A stretch of 64,000 bases of DNA from Bradyrhizobium elkanii USDA 76 (GTDB lineage: Bacteria; Pseudomonadota; Alphaproteobacteria; Rhizobiales; Xanthobacteraceae): assembly GCF_023278185.1 (NCBI RefSeq), contig NZ_CP066356.1:4642001-4706000 (forward strand), in the 5' to 3' direction. The first letter of the stretch is position 1; each line of letters opens with the position of its first letter. Shown here in pieces: positions 1-7,678 of the stretch. The notes beneath the pieces were generated by a model, which was not told the origin of the DNA, made no database searches, and saw only the letters and a program-made list of their open reading frames with translations. The translations under genes were made by a program, and so were the position numbers.

Positions 1-635
1 CCGGCGATCAGGCCGCCGTAATGGCTGACGTCGGCCATGGTCAGTGCACCCACCTCATCGGCGATACTCTTGAAGGACGCATAATCCAGATCGCGCGGAT
101 AGGAGCTGTAGCCGCACAGCACCAGCTTCGGACGGACGTGCCGGGCCATGGCGCGGAGCCCATCGAAATCGATGGCGCCGCCGTTTGACGGCTGCGTCTT
201 GTAGCGGGCGAAGTTGAAGAGCCGCCCCATGTGCGACACGGGCGCGCCATGGGTGAGATGGCCGCCGTGTGACAGGTCCATCGCCAATATCGTATCGCCG
301 GGCTGCAGCAGGCCGAGATACACGGCCTGGTTCATTGGCGACCCGGACAGAGGCTGAACGTTGGCATGTTCGGCGCGGAACAGCGCGCAAGCTCGCTGTC
401 GGGCAAGGTTCTCTATCTGGTCGGTAAATTCCTGGCCGCCGTAATAGCGGCGCCCCGGATAGCCCTCGGAATACTTGTTGGTGAACACCGACCCGAGCAG
501 CTCGAGAACCTCGGGATAGGTGTAATTTTCCGACGGAATCAGCTCGACGCCGTCTTGCTGGCGGCGCTCTTCGCCCTCGAGCGCAAGGGCAACTTCCGAA
601 TCGTTGAGGTGGAGTTCATTGCGGAATGACGGCAT
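1..635 (-). CDS. Serine hydroxymethyltransferase-like protein (partial)
   Basis: The first 211 codons are visible; the frame is open at the left edge, so the C-terminal half with the PLP lysine is outside. Start ATG at 635-633 gives MPSFRNELHL. Family signatures seen are ELIPSEN, TNKYSEGYPGRRYYGG, a Gly/His-rich SHGGHLTHG segment and the PLP-contacting DVSHYGGL. SHMT converts serine and tetrahydrofolate to glycine and 5,10-methylene-THF in the cytosol. The N-terminus and the IPSENYTYPEV segment differ from the usual housekeeping rhizobial GlyA (IASENIVS type, from memory), so this is probably a divergent paralogue and not the main glyA. It could also act as a related beta-hydroxy amino acid aldolase. 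Family call firm, exact substrate not. Confidence 0.87.
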   Translation of the reverse strand, partial: MPSFRNELHLNDSEVALALEGEERRQQDGVELIPSENYTYPEVLELLGSVFTNKYSEGYPGRRYYGGQEFTDQIENLARQRACALFRAEHANVQPLSGSPMNQAVYLGLLQPGDTILAMDLSHGGHLTHGAPVSHMGRLFNFARYKTQPSNGGAIDFDGLRAMARHVRPKLVLCGYSSYPRDLDYASFKSIADEVGALTMADVSHYGGLIA

Positions 636-842
636 GGTCCGGGCTCCCTAAGACGCTGGATCATCAGCTGAACGGGTGCCCAGGCGAACGGCGCTAGAAC
701 CCTTCGCGCTTCACCGTGGTCAATTCCACGTAAGCTCGCCAGTCGCGCGAGGGGCGAATGAGCCTGCGGAGCTCATCGCGAGCAGAAGGTTATCCAATCC
801 CCGGCGCGCTCGCAAGAGTTGGTCGCTGCCGCCGCCGCGGGC

Positions 843-1505
843 TCAGCGTTCGCCGAGATCGAGCTGCGTCAGGATGCCTTGCCGCAGCGCGAGGCGGACC
901 AACTCGATATCGGTGCCGACGCCGAGCTTGTCCTTGATCAGGGAATGCAGGTTCGCGACCGTCTTGGGGCTGAGGTGCAGCGCCTCGGCGATCTCCTCGG
1001 TGGTGTTCTCCGCGAGCAGCATCCGCAGCACCTCGAATTCCCGCGCGGTCAGGAGGTCGGCAGCCTTCCTCTCGCCGGCAAGGTGGCTGAGCGCGAGCTC
1101 GTGGTCGATATCCGGGCTGATCGCGATCTTGCCCGACAGCGCATCCATCACGGCGTGCACCAGCGTCTCCGGCGGGCTGGTCTTGGTGACATAGCCGCTC
1201 GCGCCGGCGCGGATCGCCTGCACGGCAAAGGCCGCGTTCTGGTGCATGGTGAACACCAGGATTTTTGCGCGCCTGTCCCACTGCCGGAGGCGGCGGATGG
1301 CCTCGATGCCGCCGATGCCGGGCATCGACAGGTCCATGATGACGAGGTCGGGCCCGGTCTCCTTGTAGAGGCGGTAGGCCTCGACGCCGTCGGAGGCTTC
1401 GGCGACGACGCAGAGGTCCGGCTGCTTCTGCAGCATCGCCCGGTAGCCCTCCCGAACGACGGCGTGGTCGTCAACCAGCATGATGGTTCGCGCCGCATGG
1501 CTCAT
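843..1505 (-). CDS. NarL/FixJ-family response regulator
   Basis: A 220-aa two-domain regulator. The receiver domain (about residues 7-120) has the acidic pair VDDH, phosphoacceptor Asp58 (VIMDLSMPG) and Lys108 (VTKTS). A LuxR-type helix-turn-helix follows (about 150-212: LTAREFEVLRMLL...SPKTVANLHSLIKDKL). It should bind DNA as a phosphorylated dimer. Its start overlaps the end of the upstream histidine kinase by 4 bp (ATGA), so the two are translationally coupled and surely partners. Regulated genes cannot be read from sequence. The kinase/regulator layout resembles MoxYX-type pairs known from methanol-oxidation regulation, but this is only an architectural parallel. Confidence 0.93.
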   Translation of the reverse strand: MSHAARTIMLVDDHAVVREGYRAMLQKQPDLCVVAEASDGVEAYRLYKETGPDLVIMDLSMPGIGGIEAIRRLRQWDRRAKILVFTMHQNAAFAVQAIRAGASGYVTKTSPPETLVHAVMDALSGKIAISPDIDHELALSHLAGERKAADLLTAREFEVLRMLLAENTTEEIAEALHLSPKTVANLHSLIKDKLGVGTDIELVRLALRQGILTQLDLGER

Positions 1506-2923
1506 GCCGCGCGCTCCACCGGTGCGGCCTCTCGGCTGGCCGCGACGGGAACGATGACGCGGAGCGATGAGCCGCTGGGCTGTCCGGTCTCGAAGCTGAG
1601 CCGCCCGCCCAGCGCGGCGACCCGTTCGCGCATGCCGAGCAGGCCGAGGCCGGACTTGAGCTGGGGATCGCCTTGTAGATCGCCGGGCTGGCCGTCATCG
1701 TCGATCGCGAGCACGATCGCGCTGTCCCCGCCGCCGGGCGCCGCCTCGCGCATCTCAAGCCGCAGCATCACGCGCGTGGCGCCGGCATGCTTGGCGGCGT
1801 TGGTGAGCGCCTCCTGCACGATGCGGTAGAGGTTGGCGCCGACGGAGGCGGCAAGGCGCTCGAACGATCCCGATATGGTGATCTCGAACCGCGGCTGTCC
1901 CCGGCTGCGGCCGTTCCAGCTAGCGACCAGGCCTTCGAGGCTGGCCGCAAGTCCGAGTTCGTCGACATCGGGCGGGCGGAGCCGGAAGAGGGCGCCGCGC
2001 AGCGTCTCCATCATGCCGGTCGCGGTCCGCGCGATGCCGTCGCATTCGGCGAGCAAAGGCGGGCAATCCGCGGCCGCGGTCTGGCGCGCCGAGGCGGCGA
2101 GCGCACGGATGGCGGCCAGCGACTGCCCGAATTCGTCATGCAGCTCGCGCGCGAGGTGCCGGCGTTCCTCGTCCTGCACCAGGATCAGTTTCTGCGTCAG
2201 CGCGTTGCGGTCGGAGAGCGCGGCAGCGAGGCGCTCGGCGAGCTGGTTGAAGACGTCGCCGATCGCCGACAGTTCGGCGAGATCGAACGGCGGCAGGCGC
2301 GCGGCGAGGTCGCCTGCGGCGATCCGTTCGAGCCCGTCGCGGATCTGCCGCGTCGGACGCAGCGCGCGCGCCAGCGCCGCATAGACCAGGGCGCAGAGCA
2401 GCGGCAGCGCGATCATGAACACCGCCATCAGCCGGCCGGCATCGTGCCAGGCCTCGGCGGTCGGCACCGCCGGATCGATCCAGGCCACAGCCTCGCCGAC
2501 GGCGTTGCCGCGCGAAACCACCTGCCGTACAGTCTCGCGGCCGGGATCGAACAGGCGGCGATAGAGCGCCGCGAAGGCCAGCGGCGGCGCGGCCTGATCG
2601 GCTTGCGCGCCGCCGCAGAAGCGTTGGCTGATCTCGCCGCTATTGCTGCGAAAGGCGATGCACAGTCCCGGCGTCATGACCGTAGCGGCAACGCTGTCGA
2701 GATCGGGAAAGTCGGAACGCGCATTGTTCAACCATTGGATCTTGCTCTGCTGCAGCTCCAGCGTCTTGGCGGCGACATCGGCAACGGCCGCGATCCGCCC
2801 GCGCACCGAGCGGTCGGCCTCGACCAGGAAATAGCCGGAGATGACGGCAAAGCAGAGCGTCGAGACGATCGCCACGCGCAACGTCAGCCGCAGTTTCAGA
2901 TCGCTTCCGGACCAAATCCACAT
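1502..2923 (-). CDS. Membrane sensor histidine kinase (HisKA_3 type)
   Basis: 473 aa. TM1 lies near residues 15-35, a periplasmic sensor region near 36-160, TM2 near 163-188, HAMP near 190-240, then a HisKA_3 dimerisation segment with the phosphoacceptor His262 in ARELHDEFGQ. The ATPase domain contains VQEALTNAAKHA (N box) and GLGLLGMRERVAALGG (G box). All catalytic motifs look intact. The periplasmic part has two cysteines (CIAF, FCGG) and resembles in length the LapD/MoxY N-terminal domain. It is the partner of the downstream overlapping NarL-type regulator. The promoter must lie in the 228-bp divergent gap shared with the DUF2380-like gene, so the two units may be co-regulated. Signal unknown. 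Confidence 0.92.
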   Translation of the reverse strand: MWIWSGSDLKLRLTLRVAIVSTLCFAVISGYFLVEADRSVRGRIAAVADVAAKTLELQQSKIQWLNNARSDFPDLDSVAATVMTPGLCIAFRSNSGEISQRFCGGAQADQAAPPLAFAALYRRLFDPGRETVRQVVSRGNAVGEAVAWIDPAVPTAEAWHDAGRLMAVFMIALPLLCALVYAALARALRPTRQIRDGLERIAAGDLAARLPPFDLAELSAIGDVFNQLAERLAAALSDRNALTQKLILVQDEERRHLARELHDEFGQSLAAIRALAASARQTAAADCPPLLAECDGIARTATGMMETLRGALFRLRPPDVDELGLAASLEGLVASWNGRSRGQPRFEITISGSFERLAASVGANLYRIVQEALTNAAKHAGATRVMLRLEMREAAPGGGDSAIVLAIDDDGQPGDLQGDPQLKSGLGLLGMRERVAALGGRLSFETGQPSGSSLRVIVPVAASREAAPVERAA

Positions 2924-3150
2924 TGGCGTATCCTCAGAGATCGCAGACGAGCCTCAGTGCGCGGTCGCGGGCAGGGCCGTCGCGCACATTAAACGGCAGA
3001 ACGGAGGCGCCGAGAAGCGCCGCTGTCGGCGCGGACCATCGTCGTGAAATTTTCCCGGCACCGGGCGGGAGGCACTCCGCTGCGGCGCGGAGGCCAGTTG
3101 GCCCAGGATGCGACCGACCCGCCCGCGCCAGCAGCTGAAAGGCCCCAATC

Positions 3151-4086
3151 ATGCGTCAGTCCCGTCTCGTTCTGCTCTCTGTTGCCTTGATCGGCCTGCT
3201 GGCCGGATCTTGTCCGCTGCGCGCCGAAGCCGGCAGGGCGACGGCATCCCCGCTTGGCGTCAGCATCCACGATTTCGGCTATGTTGATACGTCAGGCGAG
3301 GTGATCGACCAGACCGCCGCGCATCAGAGGCGGCTCGATGCGTTCATGCGCGCGCTGCGCGCCGACGTCGCCGCGGAGCCGCGCTATCGCCTGGTGTCAT
3401 CGGCGGCGCCCGCAGGCGAGGCCCGGATCAAGGTGGTCGGCGGCGTGCAGAAGATGAGTACGCTGGTGCAGTGGGCCAAGGTGGCGGTCATCGATGTCGA
3501 AGCGAACCAGGTGCTCTACGAGAAGCTCTACACGTTTCGCGGCGACACTGATGAGGCATGGGACCATGCGCGGATGTTCGTGTCGCGCGAGGTGCGCGGC
3601 GTCCTCGCGGCCGTGCTGCCGCCGGGGCAGACCGCCGCTGCGGCGCCGATCGGGCTTGCGGTGTTCGCATTCGAGCTCGAGGACACGTCCGCGGCGCCGT
3701 CGTCCGGCCTTGCCGACGCCGATGCAGCCTACCTCGCCGATGTCACCAAGGGCGTGCGTGACCGGCTTGCGCAGTCGGGCCGCTACCGCCTGGTCGATAC
3801 CGGCGGCGCGACCGCGGAGCCCGTCAAGGCGCGTGCGCTGCGTGACTGCGACGGCTGCGAAGCCGCGATTGCGCAACAGCTCGGCGCCGATCAATCGCTG
3901 ATCGGCGTGATCAGGCGGGTCAGCCGGACCGAATACACGATCGGCTTCCAGCTGCGCGACGCCCGCAGCGGCGCGGTCGTCTCGCGCGGCGACAGCGGCC
4001 TGCGGATGGGAGCCGATTATTCCTGGACCCGTGGCGCGGTCCGCCTAGTCGGCGACCGCCTGCTCGAGGGGGCGGCGCAGCGCTAG
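3151..4086 (+). CDS. Secreted DUF2380/DUF3280-like protein with internal duplication
   Basis: 311 aa with a Sec signal peptide (about 1-25, ending LRAEA). Two similar halves follow. Residues about 35-150 begin SIHDFGYVDTSGEV and contain EPRYRLV; residues about 170-310 begin AVFAFELEDTSAAP and contain SGRYRLVDT, CDGCEAAIAQQLGAD and DYSWTRGAVRLV. The second half matches the DUF2380 pattern well; the first is a degenerate copy. The CxxC in the second half is conserved in that family. Location should be periplasmic. It is divergent from the sensor kinase at 2923, so the two-component pair may control it. No biochemical function is known for the family. Confidence 0.8.
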   Translation: MRQSRLVLLSVALIGLLAGSCPLRAEAGRATASPLGVSIHDFGYVDTSGEVIDQTAAHQRRLDAFMRALRADVAAEPRYRLVSSAAPAGEARIKVVGGVQKMSTLVQWAKVAVIDVEANQVLYEKLYTFRGDTDEAWDHARMFVSREVRGVLAAVLPPGQTAAAAPIGLAVFAFELEDTSAAPSSGLADADAAYLADVTKGVRDRLAQSGRYRLVDTGGATAEPVKARALRDCDGCEAAIAQQLGADQSLIGVIRRVSRTEYTIGFQLRDARSGAVVSRGDSGLRMGADYSWTRGAVRLVGDRLLEGAAQR

Positions 4087-4223
4087 TGATGCGCCGCAGC
4101 CACGGCCGCAACTTTGGCAGGCGGACCATAGCAAAGTGCGATAGCTGCTAGACACAGCGTCATCTGGCTCCGGGCTCATGCGTGCGCTATCACCGCCGTC
4201 TGATCACCGCACAGGAGCCGCCG

Positions 4224-5135
4224 ATGCGTTTGCCCGCCATCCTCTTCGCTCTCACGCTCGCCGCAAGCCCCGCGACGGCCGAAGAGCTGTCGGGCACGCT
4301 GCAGAAGATCAAGGAGGCGAAGAAGGTCACGCTCGGCTTTCAGGAGGCTTCCGTTCCCTTCAGCTATCTCGACGACAATCAGCGGCCGATCGGCTTTGCG
4401 CTCGACATCTGCCTGAAGATCGTTGATGCCGTGAAGAAGGAGCTCGGCGTATCTGACATCGCCGTCGACTACCTCCCGGTGACCTCGTCGAACCGCATTC
4501 CGCTGATGGTCAACGGCACGATCGATCTGCATTGCTCGGCGACCACCAACAGCGCGGACCGCCAGAAGCAGGTGACCTTCACCAACACGCACTTCCTCAG
4601 CGCGACACGCTTTGCCGCCAAGAAATCCGCTGGGATCAACACGATCGACGATCTCAAGGGCAAGTCGGTCACCGCCGTTGCGGGCTCGGTGAACCTCACG
4701 CAGCTCATCAAGGTCAACACCGAACGCAAGCTCGGCATCAACGTTCTCCCGGCCAAGGACCAGGCCGAGGCGTTCCTGATGCTGGAGACCGATCGCGCCG
4801 AGGCCTACGCGCTCGACGACGTCCAGCTTGCCGTTGCGATCGCGCGGTCGAAGCAGCCTTCGTTCTACATGATCAGCGAGGAGGCGTTCTCGAAGGCAGA
4901 GCCGTTCGGCATCATGCTGCGCAGGGAGGACACCCCGTTCAAGGCGCTCGCCGACCGCGCCACGGCGGAACTCTACAAGAGCCCCGAGATCGAGGTCATG
5001 TACAGGAAATGGCTGGAAGCGCCGACCCCGCCGAAAGGTATCAATTACAACGTGCCGATGTCGCCGGCGCTGCGCCACGCTTTCGCCAATCCGAGCTCGA
5101 GCTTCGATCCCGATGTATACGAGGTTGCGAAGTAG
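4224..5135 (+). CDS. Orphan amino-acid ABC transporter substrate-binding protein (GltI/GlnH type)
   Basis: 303 aa from the ATG at 4224, chosen because AGGAG sits at 4213-4217 with 6-bp spacing and a clean signal peptide follows (MRLPAILFALTLAASPATAEE). The mature protein has the SBP_bac_3 pattern: VTLGFQEASVPFSYLD, ICLKIVDAVKKELG, DLHCSATTNSADRQKQVTFTNTHF, and DDLKGKSVTAVAGSVN. The sequence suggests an acidic or polar amino acid ligand, but the ligand is inferred. No permease or ATPase gene is adjacent, so it must work with a transporter encoded elsewhere or as a chemosensory binding protein. Confidence 0.88.
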   Translation: MRLPAILFALTLAASPATAEELSGTLQKIKEAKKVTLGFQEASVPFSYLDDNQRPIGFALDICLKIVDAVKKELGVSDIAVDYLPVTSSNRIPLMVNGTIDLHCSATTNSADRQKQVTFTNTHFLSATRFAAKKSAGINTIDDLKGKSVTAVAGSVNLTQLIKVNTERKLGINVLPAKDQAEAFLMLETDRAEAYALDDVQLAVAIARSKQPSFYMISEEAFSKAEPFGIMLRREDTPFKALADRATAELYKSPEIEVMYRKWLEAPTPPKGINYNVPMSPALRHAFANPSSSFDPDVYEVAK

Positions 5136-5368
5136 CAGAAAGTAGCCCGCATGAGCAAAGCGACATGCGGGTAAGGTCCAGCTTGAATCGATGGCGGGAC
5201 CCCGGATGTCGCGCTCGCTGATCCGAGCTACAATTGGCCGACAGGGTGGCGGAAAACAGATCGCCGCGTCCAGCCATCAATCCATGGAACGGCTTTTCGC
5301 GCGCATGGCGAAAAACGAAATAGCGTCTCATATACATCGGGCGGTTTTCTCTTAAGCTCGCAGCAGTT

Positions 5369-6412
5369 GTGACTGTTGTTCAGGAGCTCAAGCCGGTGAC
5401 TACGCCATTTTCGCTTTCGCGACGTTCTGCGCTCGGCGTGCTTGCCGGAAGTCTGATCACCGGCGGTGCGCGCGCGGAAACCGGAGCGGGGGGCGGCACC
5501 GATCTCGGCGGCGTTACATTGCGCGTTGCCTACTACAAGGGCGGCTGGCGCCAGCTGTTGCAGGCCGCGGGCGAGGACAAGACGCCGTACAGGATCGAGT
5601 GGAAGGAGCTCAACAACGGTGTGCTCCACATCGAGGCCTTGAACGGGGACGCGCTCGACATCGGTTCGGGCAGCGAGATTCCGGCGATGTTCGCGGCGCG
5701 CCAGAATGCCAAGGTGCGCTTCGTCGCCGTCACCCATGAGGATCTCAACATCCAGGTCACGGTGGCGGCGAAAGACGCGCCGATCCATTCGATCGCCGAT
5801 CTCAAGGGAAAGCGCGTCGGCTATGTGCGCGCGACCACGGCGCATTATTTCCTCGCCAAGCAACTCGAGGAAGCCGGCCTTGCGTTTGGCGATATCGAGG
5901 CCATCAATCTGACGCCGTCCGACGGCTATTCGGCCTTCGCCTCCGGCAAGCTCGATGCCTGGGCGATCTACGGTTATAACGGGCAGCTCGCGATCGCCAA
6001 GCAGGGCGCGCGGCTGCTCAAGACCGGCGCCGGCTATCTCTCGGGGAATTTCCCGATCTACGCCAATCCGAAGGCCGTCGACGATCCGCTGCGTCACGCG
6101 GCCGTGAGCGATCTGCTGCTGCGGATCCAGCGCGCTTATGCGTTCGCCAACAAGAATTTTCCGGTGTATGCGGCCGCGCAGGTGGCGGAGACGCATCTGC
6201 CGTTGCAGGACATCCTCGACCAGTTCGCCCGTCGCAGCGACGACTTCGCGCTCGCCGGGGTGACGCCTGACGTGCCGGAGACGCACCAGAAGGTCGCCGA
6301 CACCTTCCTCAAGCTCGGCGTGCTCGACGCGCGCGCGGAGGTTGGAAAATTCTGGGACACCAGCTTCAACGAGGCGATCGCGGCGGGCGCAGCGAGGCTC
6401 GCGAAGCTCTGA
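5369..6412 (+). CDS. SsuA/NrtA-type ABC substrate-binding protein, Tat-exported
   Basis: 347 aa. The N-terminus carries a twin-arginine signal (LSRRSALGVLAGSLITGGARA). The mature part matches the sulfonate/nitrate/taurine binding family: LRVAYYKGGWRQLLQAAGE, GDALDIGSGSEIPAMFAARQ, IADLKGKRVGYVRATTAHYFLAKQL and AWAIYGYNGQLA. The ligand is probably an aliphatic sulfonate or a similar small anion, but this cannot be fixed from sequence. No permease or ATPase follows, making it the second orphan binding protein in 2 kb. Translation probably starts at the 5369 codon, though an in-frame start nearer the RR motif is possible. Confidence 0.85.
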   Translation: MTVVQELKPVTTPFSLSRRSALGVLAGSLITGGARAETGAGGGTDLGGVTLRVAYYKGGWRQLLQAAGEDKTPYRIEWKELNNGVLHIEALNGDALDIGSGSEIPAMFAARQNAKVRFVAVTHEDLNIQVTVAAKDAPIHSIADLKGKRVGYVRATTAHYFLAKQLEEAGLAFGDIEAINLTPSDGYSAFASGKLDAWAIYGYNGQLAIAKQGARLLKTGAGYLSGNFPIYANPKAVDDPLRHAAVSDLLLRIQRAYAFANKNFPVYAAAQVAETHLPLQDILDQFARRSDDFALAGVTPDVPETHQKVADTFLKLGVLDARAEVGKFWDTSFNEAIAAGAARLAKL

Positions 6413-6830
6413 CCGCGATCTGGCCTGTATAGGCTACGTACGTCATTTGCGGGCGCGCCGGCGCGATTGTGGTCCTGGGAGACCAACAGCAGTCCGCGGG
6501 CACCTCCTATGATTTACGGCCCCAGCGTGACGGCTGGGGCCGCAGGAGGTGGTGTGTGCCTCTGGGGCAATGAATCAGAGGACAGTTTCTGAACCGCACG
6601 CTGATGACAATGTTCCAACCGGCTGCGGCCGGCGGCGCCATGCTGCCATGCAGACTGAGAAGCTTGCAGACCGCGCCGGGACCGTACCATCATGACGTCA
6701 TCAGGCCCGAATCGAATGCGGGCCCGGTGGACGCCCCAGCATTCGGCCTTCGGCCCGAGAGGGTGCCGGGGTCACATTTCCGCTTGCAGCTGATCTTTTT
6801 CGTTATGCCGATTATTCTGCGGAGCCGACA
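6413..6830. other. Non-coding stretch with a structured hairpin
   Basis: About 420 bp between the SsuA-like gene and the TTG-start mini-ORF. The only clear structure is the hairpin at 6501-6551. A weak open frame from GTG 6552 has no recognisable protein character. Nothing else is supported. Confidence 0.5.
6501..6551 (+). promoter_or_regulatory. Two-tier hairpin pairing CACCTCCT with AGGAGGTG
   Basis: Outer arms CACCTCCT (6501-6508) and AGGAGGTG (6544-6551) are perfect complements. Inside lies a second perfect stem, GGCCCCAGC (6518-6526) with GCTGGGGCC (6533-6541), loop GTGACG. The 3' outer arm is an ideal Shine-Dalgarno sequence and the 5' arm is its exact anti-SD. No T tract follows, so a simple terminator is less likely. 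GTG codons at 6552, 6554 and 6556 open short frames only. Function unknown. Confidence 0.6.
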
Positions 6831-6980
6831 TTGAACCACGACGCATTGGCCAAGCTCACCGTCACCATCATAGTCCTGGTCGCGTTGCTGGTATGGCGCG
6901 TTGCCGACCAGAAGAAGTCGATTGAATGCGGAGCAAATTGCCCGACCGACCTCTCCGCGAGCCGCAAGGCCGCTCAATAG
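6831..6980 (+). CDS. Small single-TM protein, TTG start (49 aa)
   Basis: TTG at 6831 is preceded by GGAG at 6821-6824 with 6-bp spacing. The product begins MNHDALAKLTVTII, has one membrane segment (about residues 7-22, LTVTIIVLVALLVWRVA), then a polar tail with two cysteines (IECGANC) and ends ASRKAAQ. It is too short for a confident family call. The hydrophobic segment followed by a charged stop-transfer (RVADQKK) argues for a real membrane microprotein. No neighbour suggests a role. Confidence 0.5.
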   Translation: MNHDALAKLTVTIIVLVALLVWRVADQKKSIECGANCPTDLSASRKAAQ

Positions 6981-7017
6981 GATCGGTTACCGCCGCCTGA
7001 TCAGCATGGCGCGCTGC

Positions 7018-7422
7018 CTAGCGCTTTGCGGGTGGGCCGCTCTTGTTGCCGGGCTGTCCCTTGATGTTCGACGGATCCTGTTCCTGGACGTGCAGGTTCT
7101 GCGAGTTCGAACCGACCGTGCCTTGCTTGGCGGGCGGCCCGCTCTTGTTGCCCGGCGCGCCGGCGATGCCGGTTCCGGAACTCTGGGCGCTTGGAGACGT
7201 CGTGGCATCTGGGGAACCGGCGGCCGTATCGGGGCGTCCCGGAGGCGTTGCGGCCGCGCCGGGCCTGTCCTGATCGCCGACGTAACCGGATTCACCGGAG
7301 TTGCGGGTCTTGGCGCCCTTGTCGGCCTCGTTTTGCAGGTTCTGGGCAACCGCGTGTTGCGCCAGGATCGGGCCGGTTGCCATGGCACCGGCGATGAGCA
7401 GTGCGATTGTGCGGGTCCTCAT
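7018..7422 (-). CDS. Secreted low-complexity protein with a repeated PGNKSGPPAK motif
   Basis: 134 aa from the ATG at 7422, chosen for the strong upstream AGGAGGGA and the signal peptide MRTRTIALLIAGAMATGPIL. The mature region is rich in Gly, Ser, Pro, Asn and Gln and contains two copies of PGNKSGPPAK, one mid-protein (GAPGNKSGPPAKQ) and one at the extreme C-terminus (GQPGNKSGPPAKR). No enzyme motif is visible. It is probably a periplasmic or surface-exposed disordered protein. Similar short secreted proteins are common in Bradyrhizobium, but no function is known to me. Confidence 0.72.
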   Translation of the reverse strand: MRTRTIALLIAGAMATGPILAQHAVAQNLQNEADKGAKTRNSGESGYVGDQDRPGAAATPPGRPDTAAGSPDATTSPSAQSSGTGIAGAPGNKSGPPAKQGTVGSNSQNLHVQEQDPSNIKGQPGNKSGPPAKR

Positions 7423-7678
7423 GAGTGTCCCTCCTCTGGGTTGCGGGGACAACACGCATCGCGATCATCATTTCCTATGCGCGTGAAAAATCGCCGCAAG
7501 GGAACAGGCATGGCGAACCTGCCGCGGCCCGCTACGGCACCGCCGTGGCGCGATCCGTTCGAGCGGCCAATTGCGGCCGCCGGCGCGCCTCTATCGGGCG
7601 TCGCGCGCTGCGTATATCGTCCGCGCCAAACACAAGATCGGTCCCGCACGCCGGGTAACGACGCATAATGAGGAAGCG

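Noticed and set aside
6604..6834. 76-codon frame upstream of the TTG mini-ORF
   Set aside because: It lacks a ribosome site and its end overlaps the better supported mini-ORF start.
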